This document shows, piece after piece, positions 21,687 through 32,995 of a DNA stretch of 64,000 nucleotides (within the stretch, counting starts at the first letter, position 1; each line of letters opens with the position of its first letter). The translations under genes were made by a program, and so were the position numbers. The notes beneath the pieces were generated by a model, which saw only the letters and a list, made by a program, of their open reading frames with translations, ran no database searches and was not told where the DNA came from. This DNA comes from Pyrenopolyporus hunteri (Eukaryota > Ascomycota > Sordariomycetes > Xylariales > Hypoxylaceae): positions 992,001 through 1,056,000 of the forward strand of contig CADCXC010000003.1 in the NCBI GenBank assembly GCA_902806595.1, written 5' to 3'.

Positions 21687-23073
21687 ATGGATGACTCCTC
21701 GCCTGCCGAGAGCATCGACAACACCAAGGAAAAGAAGAAGAGCAGAAGACCCGCGAATACCGCGTTTCGCCAGCAGCGACTGAAGGCATGGCAACCGATC
21801 CTCACCCCCAAGACCGTCATTCCGCTCTTCTTCGTCATAGGGATCATATGCGCCCCCATTGGTGGGCTGTTGATATATGCTAGCTCTACAGTAAGATGCG
21901 TCCGTCCGTTATGTAATAATTGAACGCCTACTAACGTCTTGTCCTCAAGGTCAAGGAATTGCGCATCGACTACACCAACTGCTTCCGCGATTCCCCTACA
22001 GGCGATTCCGCTCCAATGGACACGAGTTTAGTCTTCCCGTCCTTCAAAGACGATAATAATATCGAAGCCAGGTGGCGACATGAATTCCCGGTGGAGCATA
22101 CCTATGGATCTTATACCGTCCAAAACCTCACCAGGTGCATTTTATCCTTCAGGATACCCGAAGAGATGTCCGCGCCAGTCCTTCTCTACTACCGTCTCGA
22201 GAACTTCTACCAGAACCACCGTCGCTATGTTCAGTCTTTCTACGACAAACAGCTTCTAGGTGAAGACGTCTCGCTTGCCGATGTCCAAGGCTCGCTATGC
22301 CAACCTTTAGCTAGCAATAACGATACAATCGTCAAAGCATACTATCCTTGCGGGTTGATTGCTAATTCCATGTTCAACGATACCTTTGGGAATCCTGTGC
22401 TTCTGAATGCGCCTGGCTCACCCGGTTCTAACACGTCTAGTCAGGATTATGAAATGAAAGAGACTTCGATTGCCTGGGAGTCTGACAAGGCCTTGTACAA
22501 ACCGAGAGAGAGCAACAACTTCGACCTCATCGTCCCACCTCCAAACTGGCAGATCCGATATCCTAATGGCTCATATACGGCCGAAGCGCCCCCGCCAAAC
22601 CTGCACGATGACGAGCACTTCATCGTCTGGATGCGAACGGCAGGTCTGCCGACCTTTAGCAAACTATACTCACGAAACGACACGAGCCCTATGGTGCCGG
22701 GTACCTACGAAATGCAGATTCTTGACAGTAGGTTATTCTTATTTCGATATCGATTGTGTTGGACCAAAATAATTAACGAATCGAAACAGATTTCCGGACA
22801 GATGTATTCCAGGGCAAGAAGAGTATCGTCCTCACCACGTTGTCAGTCATGGGTGGTAAGAACAATTTCCTGGGCATCCTTTGGCTCGTTGTCGGCGGGT
22901 TCTGCATCGCCCTTGCTCTCGTGTTCCTCATTACGAACCTCATCAAGCCTCGGAAGCTGGGCGACCACACTTACCTGTCGTGGAACAACGCCCCATCGTC
23001 CGCCACCGCAAAGGGCAAAGGTAAGGCGTCCGGCCCCGCGATAGGCATGGCGACCGGTCGCGATTTGTCATAG
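21687..23073 (+). CDS. CDC50: Cdc50/Lem3 family flippase beta-subunit
   Basis: Exons 21687-21890, 21950-22727 and 22790-23073 encode 421 residues. The partner of P4-ATPases, it is required for their exit from the ER and for phospholipid translocation. The cytosolic N-tail (RRPANTAFRQQRLKAWQP) is the family signature and is followed by helix 1 (VIPLFFVIGIICAPIGGLL). The lumenal domain has YTNC, FRIPEEMSAPVLLYYRLENF, NHRRYVQSFYDKQLLG, CGLIANSMFNDTF and several N-glycosylation sequons. It ends in GKKSIVLTTLSVMGGKNNFL before helix 2 (ILWLVVGGFCIALALVFLI). Intron phases 0 and 1 join cleanly (LLIYASST/VKELRIDY; LD/NFRTDV). The short C-tail is cytosolic. Confidence 0.93.
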
Positions 23074-24595
23074 GGGACAAATCTGCTAGGGTCACGAGTC
23101 CCAAGGGGTATACCACAGCGGCATTTTTGCAACTCGGCCGTAGCCCAGGAGCCGAGGGAGTTTTCGGTACTATCGACCGAGTCACACACCCGGTCCGGAC
23201 ATGAATTTAGGGGGAGCGGCGCAGGTAAAAGGGAATCGGTGCCGTCCTCGGGCCTTCCTTGGCTACGGCACCAGCGATTCCACATTTGCGAGACGGACGG
23301 CGAGTCGTCGCAGAGACTGGCGGCAGGCGCTGCAGGATAAATAGAAGGAAAAAAGACTATTAACTATACTCGGGTTAGCGAGCATGACGGATATGACGAT
23401 GGGGTTACATCGATTCCTTGTCCTTTCCTTTTTTTCCCCCTGTACTTTCATCTGCTTCCTCGCGTGTTGAAGGGAAAGGGAATGGGCCACGTACGTGGGG
23501 TCGATGCGTTTCTTACCTTGGGCCACCTTGTACGAGTATTTTGCCCACGTGGCTATCGCCGCCGCTGCCGCTGCTACTATTCAGACCCTCTGTGTAGGTA
23601 GTCTATTAGTAGCAACACGGTAAGCGGTGGAGCGAGCCACAGGGCCACTACCTAGGAGTTTAACGGCGTATTTGGTTCCGGCTGTTTGTTTTTTTTTCTG
23701 GCTTTTGTCTTATTGCGACTCTGGGTTCGCCTGCGATTCAGTCGTGTCCATGTTACCAGCTTTAACCTGGCTAGGCACTATCTGATGGGATGAACTGATA
23801 GAAATAAAAAGAAAATAAGTCATCGAGTGAGAATCTACTTTTTATCTACTATCTTTACATATGGTCTGTAAGTATCGTATTAATGATCGTGCTTAGTAGA
23901 TACCTACTTTATATATTGAGGCCGGTGGTATAGGAGGTGTGCTCGCTGGCTAACGTGCCATACCGGTCAAGACAGCTACCTACCCATCTCCCTATTAATC
24001 GTCCTAGACGCCGCGCTCATAGAGACATGTGATATTATTGGCACTCTTTGTATCCGATCATGCCTGGACCTAGTGTCTGCAGTCCTCGAATCCCGCTTTA
24101 CGCACGCGGCGAAGTGTTTGACAATTATATTAGGTAGGTACTCACTGCTTACCTACTAGTACATGAACGAGCTGCACCCGATTTATCTTCCCAGCCCAAG
24201 ACATCCCAGCAACTTAGGTATCTGCCTTACGAAGGCCCCTAGGCAGCTAGAACGGGCCTTAAGATCACTTTTCGTTCCCCTTATCTTCATTATCATCTTC
24301 TCTTTTCTTCTGCTATACCCCCTTCGTCGCCCAGTGTCCCAGTATTGTGCTGTAAGTCCGGATATGTCTGCCCTGCGGAGCGCCTCGGCTAGAACTTTCC
24401 TTCCTTCTTTCCTTCCTTTCTGCTTCTTGTTTTACAAGCGGTGATAGTGTACAATAACCCCCGGTTTATCTCCTGTGTGTAGCGACCGTTGATGAGACCT
24501 AGAGGTCCCTGAACTTCCGGAGTAGCCTAGTACCCCGAGATCATATCTTGCCTTTCACTCGTACCTCCCGGGGTCGACGAATTGGGTACTGGGAG
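23074..24595. other. Intergenic spacer between convergent genes
   Basis: No gene seen. A 10-base T run occurs near 23689 and CT-rich tracts at 24280-24310 and 24400-24420. Confidence 0.4.
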
Positions 24596-26206
24596 CTAAG
24601 ACTGCGCAGTTTCCTCGACTTTGGTCTTCTTGATCTCCTCCTCTCCCGGCGCGGCATCCTCGGCTTTACGCTTCCCATTCGTCTCCTTAGGTACGGGTTG
24701 GGCCTCTGGCTTTGGTTCCTCCTTGGCCTTCTTGCGTACTAGCCCGGAGACGTCCTTGGCGTTCTTCTTCGCTTCCTCTAGTCTTGCTTCCTTATTCGCA
24801 CCTGACTCGCCTAGCGCGGCGCCTAAGACACCGAGCACAGCATCCTCGGTGGCGAGCATCGAGTTAACGTCCATGGGGGGTTTTCGAAGTTCGACAAGCT
24901 TCGTTGGTATGCGGTTAGTTCAGTTCGTTCTATTACTCATATCGCGGCAACAGGGAGTGCCCGGGGAAGTGGAAGACTCACCCGTTGCTCCATGTCCGCG
25001 ATAACCTCCTTAACCTCTGCGATCTGCTTCCGTGTGAGGTCGTTATCCTCGGGTGCGTGGAGCATTGCGAGATCGACTTCCTTGGCATCGAGTTTGAGCT
25101 TCGTGCTCTCGATGGCTTTCTCCAATTCAATGGCAGCTTCGTTCCTTAGGTCTTCGTCAATTGGTTTCGGGCCTGTGGCGGCCGCGTCTTCGGCGGCGCT
25201 GGTGACGGATGCGAATTCGAGGGCTAATGAGAGTTTGAAGTGTGCTTCGGCTATAAGCTCCGACTCTTTTGGATAGAGTTCCTCCTTGTACTTTAGAGAG
25301 GCACGGCAATCGTTAATCGCCAACAAGTACCTGTATAATTATTAGCGATTGTGGACGAAAGATGCGATAAATTAGCCATCTACCATACTTTTCGTTTTCT
25401 AGGGAAATCTCCGCTAGGAGGTCGTGGGTATCTGCAAGTCGCTCTTTAATATGCTTAATGGCAGGATTATCTTCATCGGCTTTCTCTTTTCCTTTTCCTT
25501 CTGAAGAGTCTTGATTCTGCCGTTCCAAGGATTTCTCGAAAAGTAGGCGTGCTAGGTCTAAAATTTCGAATGCGACCGCGAGATCATCTTCTTCTTCCTC
25601 TTCACCCTCCTCTTCGGCCTCCTCTTCCTCGTCCGAATCTTCAAAGGTCTCATCTCCAGTAAACTGGAAGAGAGGTTTAAGCTTGGTATCGGAGGGCTTT
25701 TTACTATCAGCCCCATTATTCGCAGCAGCGGCTATGCCCTCCTCGATAACTCCCTCCGCGTCCGTCTTCTCGGCCGCGTTGGTGGTTGACGACTCGGCTT
25801 GTGTTTTATTCGCCTTTGGCTTTTTGTCGGCGGAACCGTTCGATTTCTTTTCGGCAACAGGCTTCCCACCTAAGACATCACTCTTGCTCTGCCCAACCCT
25901 GAAGAGGCTTCGGCCATAGAGAAACAGGATGTCGGCGTTCTCGGGAGCCATCTCGCCGTTGATTTCCGCCTGCATTTCAGTGGCCTGAGAGAAGACTTCG
26001 GCGGCTTCCTCGTATTTCTTTTGCGCATAGAGGGCGTTCGCCTTAGCAGTCAGATCAGCTAACGACACGTGTAGGGACTTGGCGCGCTCTTCGGGATCCA
26101 TAGGAGGCAGGGACTGGGGAGTTGCGGCAGCAGAGGCGACGGCTGAAGCAACAGCGGATGGGATAGCTGATAGGTTAGGAGTATCGGTGGGAGTTAATTC
26201 AGCCAT
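24596..26206 (-). CDS. NASP-family (SHNi-TPR) histone chaperone
   Basis: Exons 26206-25389, 25330-24982 and 24898-24596 encode 489 residues; introns are 58 and 83 bp. Related to yeast Hif1, fission yeast Sim3 and animal NASP, which bind H3-H4 (or CENP-A) and work with the Hat1 acetyltransferase. The first TPR is seen at residues about 50-110 (ADLTAKANALYAQKKYEEAA, then PENADILFLYGRSLFRVG). A long interruption follows, with a strongly acidic run rich in Glu and Asp that is the family hallmark for histone binding. TPR pairs resume at IKERLADTHDLLAEISLENE joined to KYLLAINDCRASL. A coiled segment and LRKPPMDVNSML follow, then a basic, Lys-rich C-terminal tail likely serving nuclear import. An upstream in-frame ATG at 26260 is less plausible. 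Confidence 0.88.
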
Positions 26207-28736
26207 TGCGGTGGAAGTCAATGGTGCGGATGTGAGGCTACGGTTGTGATGATGGGTCAATCGGAAAGATTGAGAGCCTTGCGGTGAATTGCGAAGGACG
26301 AATGACGAATGACGAATAATGGATAACGCGCCGTGACCAGCTATGCGAGCATGAATTCGGGGGTATAAATGCGATCGCGTTATGCGAGGTTAGGTAAAGT
26401 GAGGTATGACGAGTTGAATGCTATGCGCCAGCGGATAGATGGCGTGGGTTTGGGTTGGATTCGGCCTGAATTCGTTATGGTGTGAAAAGGTGGAAGATGT
26501 TAGGTGCGGTTCTGATGCTAGTGGTGTGGTGGTGGCAGTAAGTAGGTGAGGTGCGGGCGGCCAAGTGACGCGATTACCGCATGGAACCTGCCCATGAGGA
26601 TAGCAGCTGCTGCTTGGACCTTACGGCGTGAACCGCGTCGAGAAGCTTGGGCCACCAAATTCATCACCTTGCCCTTGCCGGCTTACCCAACGCAAATACT
26701 CATGTACCTGATACAGTGCTATATATACCGTTTATAAATTTTACGGATTATGCAGCAGTCATCTGGTAGGTTCCTAAGCCTCAGAATTCGGTGGACAACG
26801 ACGAAGAGCTCGCAGATTCCCATATATCAAGGAATAATACCTACCTGCCTAGGTACCCACCTATAACATATCACTCTTTACTACTATTTCTACAAATAGA
26901 GGTTGTGGTCTAGAGCCTTGGACAGATTGTCTTAGCACTTTCAAGATAACTGCTAATTAGATGTATCTTTAGGTTGTGGCCACGGCTCCGGCATGATGTA
27001 GTACATCTAGGGGAATCGAATCTGTAGAGAGCTATGCATGTAGGTACCTACATACCTACACGCAGGTAAATACTTAAAATAGTTACATGTTGTATAGTAA
27101 CGTCTTCATTAAGACTTCAATTCCGTCCTGTACCTGATCGACTGCTTTCATTCAGCGACTTCTCTTTAAATCCTGGTACTGCAGGATAACGTTTAAAAGT
27201 TTAAATAGAAATAATAGAACGTTTGAACGTCAAGCCGAACTTTGATAAATTTGGATCTGAAGTAACATTGAGATTATAGATGCCGCCTAACCATATATAC
27301 GTAGGGACTTATAGCGCCAGGTACTTCTATAGATAGGTAGGTACCTACATATATAGGTACCTAGGCAGGTTAATATCGGTGCTTGGCAGTAATGACGCAC
27401 AGCCAACTGGGGCGCCTTACCCCTGAAAGTTCGGAAGTTTGGTTCGATCGATGCTTGATTATCAGATGAAATATACCGAGTACCTGCTTCGTACATAACC
27501 TCTATCGATTATAAGGTAGACATGTGCAAACCCGAAGGTAAACATCGAACCTTAGGTATCCGCATCGTAGTCAAACTACGGACTCGCATATCAACTGTAA
27601 AATGGATTATCTAGTACGAGCTGTCTGCACGTGTTACTCTTGTCCTACGTAGAAGTTTGACTATGAGACCCGGAGACACGAATAGACGACTCATAACATA
27701 GGATCCGGCAACAATCAAGAGGATAAGGACTTCGTTAGCAAACGGTAGCCGGTGACTTTGTAGGTACCCAGGCAAAAACGGGAACAGCTGAGACCTTTAC
27801 TGGATGGCACGACATTGGTGCAATGGCCGCTACCCGTCTCGTCGCTTCCGTGTTAATAGGTATGTACCCCCCTGGGAGCACTTGGAGAAGCAGTGTATCA
27901 AGAGGCAAAGATTTAATACATAGGTAGGTATAGGCCTACCTAGGTGGATACCTAGGTACATTGTTGAAAATACCCGGTCCAAGTTTGCTGGCGCATCTCT
28001 AGTCCTCCTCATCTCGCGCCTTAGAGGAGACGATACGAGTCGATAAACGTAGCTACTGTTTAAGTAGTAGAATAGCTAACCTGCTCAGGTATTCTCGAGC
28101 CGCATATCTCCACTCTGCTCGGAGTCTATCCGTAGATCTGGACTAGGTTTCCTGGTCTAATCTAGCAGTTCTTCGCATGGCTTTCCCTTGGCGTCCTTTT
28201 CGTCCCGGATACGGCTCCCTAGGTAGATACACTAGATACATGTACAGCGAATACACTGTAATACACTACGATAGACTACGCAATCTGTACGTCTATACAT
28301 GTAGCACTGAGTTAGGTACTACATATTCTCGGTAAGGAGTCTTTCTGCTACATGTACCTACCGCACTTAGGGCAGGTAGGGAGGTTTGTGTACATAGGAA
28401 AGCGCGAACCTCCACCTAATAGTCACCTAATACCTAGTCCAAGGTCCAGATCGTCTTTTTTTCCCCCTTTGCCCTGCGCTGCTCGTCTTCAACTTTTTCC
28501 TTTGATCTATGATTACGGTACCCGGGCAACTCTATCCCACTTGGGAGTTCCATTTGGACCTTTTCGATCCCAGTTGTTCTTTTTGAAAGCCAGCTCTTCA
28601 GTTGGATTTTACCCTTATCCCCCACAACCCCGTTTGAGTAGAGCCTCCTCGCCAATGTGCTGCTACTGCCGATAGCTCTAAGGAGTTTCGTCTTAATGCC
28701 GTTTATGTCTAAGCCCTCCAGGTCGCTGCCGTCAAC
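26207..28736. other. Intergenic spacer rich in GGTA/TACC palindromes
   Basis: No gene supported. TACCTAGGTA-type motifs lie at 26840-26862, 27042-27060, 27333-27370 and 27921-27958. A CT-rich stretch at about 28450-28500 may be the promoter of the downstream glycosyltransferase. Confidence 0.45.
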
Positions 28737-30504
28737 ATGATCGTCTCACCTACGTCTCGCCGGCTTAGGGCCTTCGGTGGCGTCGCCGCCTTGACCCTTA
28801 TCGCTGCCTATATACATGTTCGTTTACGATGGAATGGAGCGCCGTTTGAATATGCTCGCGATTATTATCAAAGTGTCACAAGTTACTTTGGCAGCCCGGT
28901 CTACAATAACACCTTGTATACTGAAGGGAATGAAGAGACCGTCAACCAATATTACAACTCCAGCAACCCTTGCGCCGGTTTCCCTGATACCGACGGCGTA
29001 CTTTTGGTCATGAAAACGGGCGCAACGGAAGCCTTCGACCGGATACCAGTTCATATCTTGACAACGTTGAGCTGTCTCCCTGATTTCCTTATATTTTCGG
29101 ACATGGTACCGCTCCTTTCGCCTCCTCCTTTTCGAACCCGATGCGAATACTTTAGGATACTAACCCGTATCGTAGGAACAACAAGTCGGACCGTACCATA
29201 TCCACGACGCCCTGGCCGAGTTTGAAGAATCCGCAAAGGCTCACAATGCCGACTTCGACCTCTACCGCGATCAAAAGGAGTGCCCCGTATCTCAGAAATC
29301 TTGTGTCGATGCGAAGAGGGACGGGCAGAAAGCATGGAACCTGGATAAGTATAAGTTTCTCCCGATGATGGAGCAAACTTGGAGAATGCGCCCCGGGAGA
29401 GACTGGTACATATTTGCCGAAGCTGATACTTATGTCTTTTGGGCAAACGTAATGCACTGGCTGAAGACGGAATCTCGCCTGAACCCTCGCGAGAAACACT
29501 ATCTGGGAAGTAAAAGCTTCATTGGCGGAACCCCTTTCGCCCATGGAGGGTCTGGGTATATAATAAGTGGTACGCTATTGAAACACCTGATCGAATATCA
29601 CCCGGGAGTGGTCAAGCAATACAATGTCAGGGGCGCGCGCGAGTGTTGCGGCGACTTGATGCTAGCGCAAGCCCTGGACGAGTATGAAAGGGTCAAAATC
29701 CAACAGATTTGGCCCATGATCAATGGCGAGAAACCAAGCACGCTTCCCTACGGCCCCGGCCATTGGTGCGAGCCAATCTTCACGATGCACCATATGAACG
29801 CGGAAGAAATCAGTAGCGTGTGGCAGTTCGAGCAAACGCGTAAGACCGATGTAAGTCAAGCCCTCTTCATATCTCCCGTTTCGGTCGTGCTGACATCTTA
29901 GTAGCGGGTTCTCCTAATCAAGGACTTATATAATGGCTTAATCCGTCCAAAAATGCAGGTATCGCGAGAAAATTGGGATAACTTGTCGGACGATGTCTGT
30001 TACCTCAATCCGGATCCGGACGCCCAACAAGGATCGGACGCACATGCGCGCGAGAGGCAGAAGAAGGAGAGCGAAATGAACGACGTCGAAAAGGTGGCAT
30101 GGAAGTCGTGGGAGAACTGCGCGAAGGTTTGCGAGTCCCAAGACGTCCCTGATGAAGAGGAATGGGATCTACGCGGGATCGTGGCGCGCAAGAATGATAA
30201 CCCCGGCACCGCTAGCGACACGGAAATCGCCGAAGATACATCGCCTAGTGACGCCGCGGCCCGAGAAGCGTGGAAGAAGGCTATGAATGAGAAGAAGCGG
30301 AATCGGTCCTGCTTTCAATATCGCTGGCACGAGGAGGTCTGCTGTACGGCGAAGAGCTTCAAGCTCGGTGCGCCCAAGACGGCGCCTGACAATAGCAACC
30401 CTAAGGCCAAATGGGTCAGTGGCTGGCATCTGAAGGGCATTAACGACTGGATTGAGGCAATGGGGGAATGCGCAAAGCCTGCCTGGAAAACACCAGAACC
30501 CTAA
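28737..30504 (+). CDS. Fringe-like glycosyltransferase (GT31/DUF604-related), type II membrane
   Basis: Exons 28737-29105, 29176-29850 and 29905-30504 encode 547 residues with consistent phases. A short cytosolic tail and one signal-anchor helix (residues about 12-27, FGGVAALTLIAAYIHV) predict a Golgi type II protein. The lumenal domain follows the order of fungal glycosyltransferases of the GT31 fringe group: GVLLVMKTGATEAFDRIPVH, LIFSDMEQQVGPYHIHDAL, a Cys-bounded stretch, then GRDWYIFAEADTYVFWANV with EADTY at the metal-binding DxD position. FAHGGSGYIISGTLL and ECCGDLMLAQAL come next. The C-terminal 150 residues are charged, with spaced Cys. It probably adds a sugar to a glycan or cell-wall glycoprotein; donor and acceptor are unknown. 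Confidence 0.85.
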
Positions 30505-32152
30505 TTCGGGTTCCATTTGAAAGTCACCTTGGGCTCCTAAAAGAGGTATTGGCCTAGCAGAGCACTACCGCTAAGTTGGAAGTAAAGCCTAGGACGTTTC
30601 GCAATATTGCGGAATGGATAGGAGATCTCTAAACCGAAGAGATCAGGATAATCGCACGACCGTCTTTCGGAGATTGGCCTGTACATACTGATAAACGCAG
30701 AGAGATTTTTCATGGTCGGACTGCAACGAGGGTTATCATTACAATAAGGCGTTCTTGGCATTTCAGGTGGGAACTCGGAGAGCTGGCAATCTAGAATTCG
30801 CAGGGCTTAGTTAGGATGGCGCATGCTTTTGCTTAGGGTAGCATATATCCGTATTACCAGTGAGGATATCTGCATTATCCTGAATTGAGCTACTGGATTT
30901 GTTTCAATTTCTAGGGACGAACCCTGGAATGGTTGGGGTTCGTTCGCCGGACCCTAAAGGGCGGGGCTTGAAGAAGAATGGACTTAAAGGATGGTGGCCG
31001 ACTGCTCATCTTATGGTCTTAAGTTTAGCTACCTCAAGTTTCGCAGGGCGGGGCTTGAAGAAGAATGGACTTAAAGGATGGTGGCCGACTGCTCATCTTA
31101 TGGTCTTAAGTTTAGCTACCTCAAGTTTCGCAGGGCGGGATAGGAACTACCACCTAACCATAGGCTCAAAATTGTGAAAGAGGTAGATTTACGAGTTCTT
31201 GCACGCCAGGTATTTCGAATTAAATAGGTCAGTATTATATGGTTGGGGGTGCCATTCAGTAGATCGAGATATAACTGTCCATCGTGCCATCGCCCCATGC
31301 GGGGGGTCCATTATGCGGTTGGGAATGCCTACTCTCTTACCATTCTGGGCGTGCTCGCGCTCGCTGGTTGGCTGACAGGGCAGATCCGAGTCGAAACGAG
31401 CTGGGTTTCTTCATGTAGGCATTGCTTTTTTTTTTCTTTCTTTTCGGTTACGACGTCTTGGCGTGCTGTTTCTGTTCTAGCCCCCTAAAGTATTATCTTG
31501 CTAGTTACACACGTATCCTTGGGAAGAGGGATTTGTATTCACGAAGACCTGCTCCTTTACGTCGAGGGTTCTAATTTTAAAATATTTAACGAGGAAGTAA
31601 TCCGAAGACAACTTAGATTGCTTCCCCGAACGTTACTTTCGCCCTAGATAGGTAATATCTACCCATTTGCGCTTCCCGTCCTGTCCCGTGGGGGTTGCGG
31701 TATTCTGGAAGGGATTGTAGTTGGGGAAACCTTGTCTTAATAATACACCAGTTAAGGCGCCTAGAGACCAGTAACAGAGAGGGCTTAGCGGACACCAGCG
31801 CTAGCCCGAGCGTCCCAGCTAATATCAATACTCCAATATTATAAGACGATTAATTATTCGCATCTTTTTAAGATCATGGTGGTTAGCATTATTCTTCAAG
31901 TCTCTTGGTAACTGAGGTATCTAACGAGTTTAACTCTCTTTTTTTTCTTGGAAGTCATGCGTATCTCACTGATAATGTTGGATGAGGGGCTATTGTGACA
32001 GTCCAGGCTCGATTCCACGTACTAGGCAATATTATAAATAGGGACCTTGCTGCTGGCATTTCACCCAGTGACTAGGCACAAGAATCTCTTCTTAATATTT
32101 ATGTATAGTTGCTTACAATTGTTTATAGGCACTGCCTTTTGACAATACGAAG
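30505..32152. other. Intergenic spacer with a tandem duplication
   Basis: No supported gene apart from the tandem repeat entry. A T-rich run with nine consecutive T occurs near 31427. Confidence 0.4.
30961..31134. repeat. Two-copy 87-bp tandem duplication
   Basis: Positions 30961-31047 and 31048-31134 are perfect or near-perfect copies. Both start GCGGGGCTTGAAGAAG and finish TTTCGCAGG, with a short third start (GCGGGA) after them. The period is 29 codons, and the enclosing plus frame 30899-31177 stays open through both copies. I see no homologue, so coding potential is doubtful. Confidence 0.85.
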
Positions 32153-32995
32153 ATGTCTCAGAAAATATACGTCGCAGGGCCACGAGACCCTAATAACCAT
32201 ACTCATACAATCATTTTCCTTCACGGTCGAGACAGCGGGTGTGAAGAGTTCGCCAGCGAATTTTTCGAAAGCGAGGCTTCGATACCTGCTGGACAGCCAC
32301 GAACCCTGTTAGATGTCCTCTCAAGCGTCAGATGGGTCTTCCCTTCAGCTCCGCTATTACCATCGGCGCGATTTGGGACCACGATGTCTCAGTGGTTTGA
32401 TATGTGGTCTGTTGAGCATCCCGAGGACCGAGTTGAGCTGCAAGAAGAAGGACTACAAAAAAGTGTGCAGGCTATCCTTAAAGTAATACAACTAGAAGAA
32501 AAGCTAGTTCCTCGACAGAACATCTTTCTTGGTGGTATAAGTCAAGGGTTCGCTACCGCCCTAGCTACCTTTTTCTCCGGCGGCCAAGAGTTTGCTGGTT
32601 TAATCGGGCTCTGTAGCTGGATGCCTCTAACTGGGGTCGTAAATAGCCTCATCTCATCAAAAAAGGAAGACACTACGCTCTTTAACGCGTTACGAGAGGC
32701 TTACCTGGGTCGGCCTCCCGTTAGACCAATTGATCCAGAAGCTATCAAGTCGACAGCCGTCTTTCTAGGACATGCGGCGGATGACGAAACTGTCCCCATA
32801 AGAAACGGAAAACAAATGCGGGACATTCTTCGAAACCTGGATCTTACAGTTTATTTTCACGAGTACCGGGATGGAGGGCATTGGATTAACGAGCCGGACG
32901 GAGTGGACGATATTGTGGATTTCGTCACTAGGATACGTGAATACCGACCGCTTGCCAACCGAGTCCCGACCGCAACAACGCTGCTCAAGAATTAA
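32153..32995 (+). CDS. Acyl-protein thioesterase / carboxylesterase family alpha/beta hydrolase
   Basis: Intronless, 280 residues. It belongs to the phospholipase/carboxylesterase family that includes lysophospholipase I and acyl-protein thioesterases, which remove palmitate or hydrolyse small esters in the cytosol. The opening HTHTIIFLHGRDSGCEEFAS carries the oxyanion LHG motif. WVFPSAPLLPSARFG and the WFDMWS block follow. The nucleophile elbow is GGISQG with Ser130 (the usual form is GFSQGG). The acid is Asp210 or Asp211 in GHAADDETVP and the base is His243 in DGGHW. All triad residues are present. It is longer than the yeast enzyme (about 230 residues), with an insert before the elbow typical of fungal paralogues. 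Flanking DNA is gene-poor. Confidence 0.85.
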   Translation: MSQKIYVAGPRDPNNHTHTIIFLHGRDSGCEEFASEFFESEASIPAGQPRTLLDVLSSVRWVFPSAPLLPSARFGTTMSQWFDMWSVEHPEDRVELQEEGLQKSVQAILKVIQLEEKLVPRQNIFLGGISQGFATALATFFSGGQEFAGLIGLCSWMPLTGVVNSLISSKKEDTTLFNALREAYLGRPPVRPIDPEAIKSTAVFLGHAADDETVPIRNGKQMRDILRNLDLTVYFHEYRDGGHWINEPDGVDDIVDFVTRIREYRPLANRVPTATTLLKN

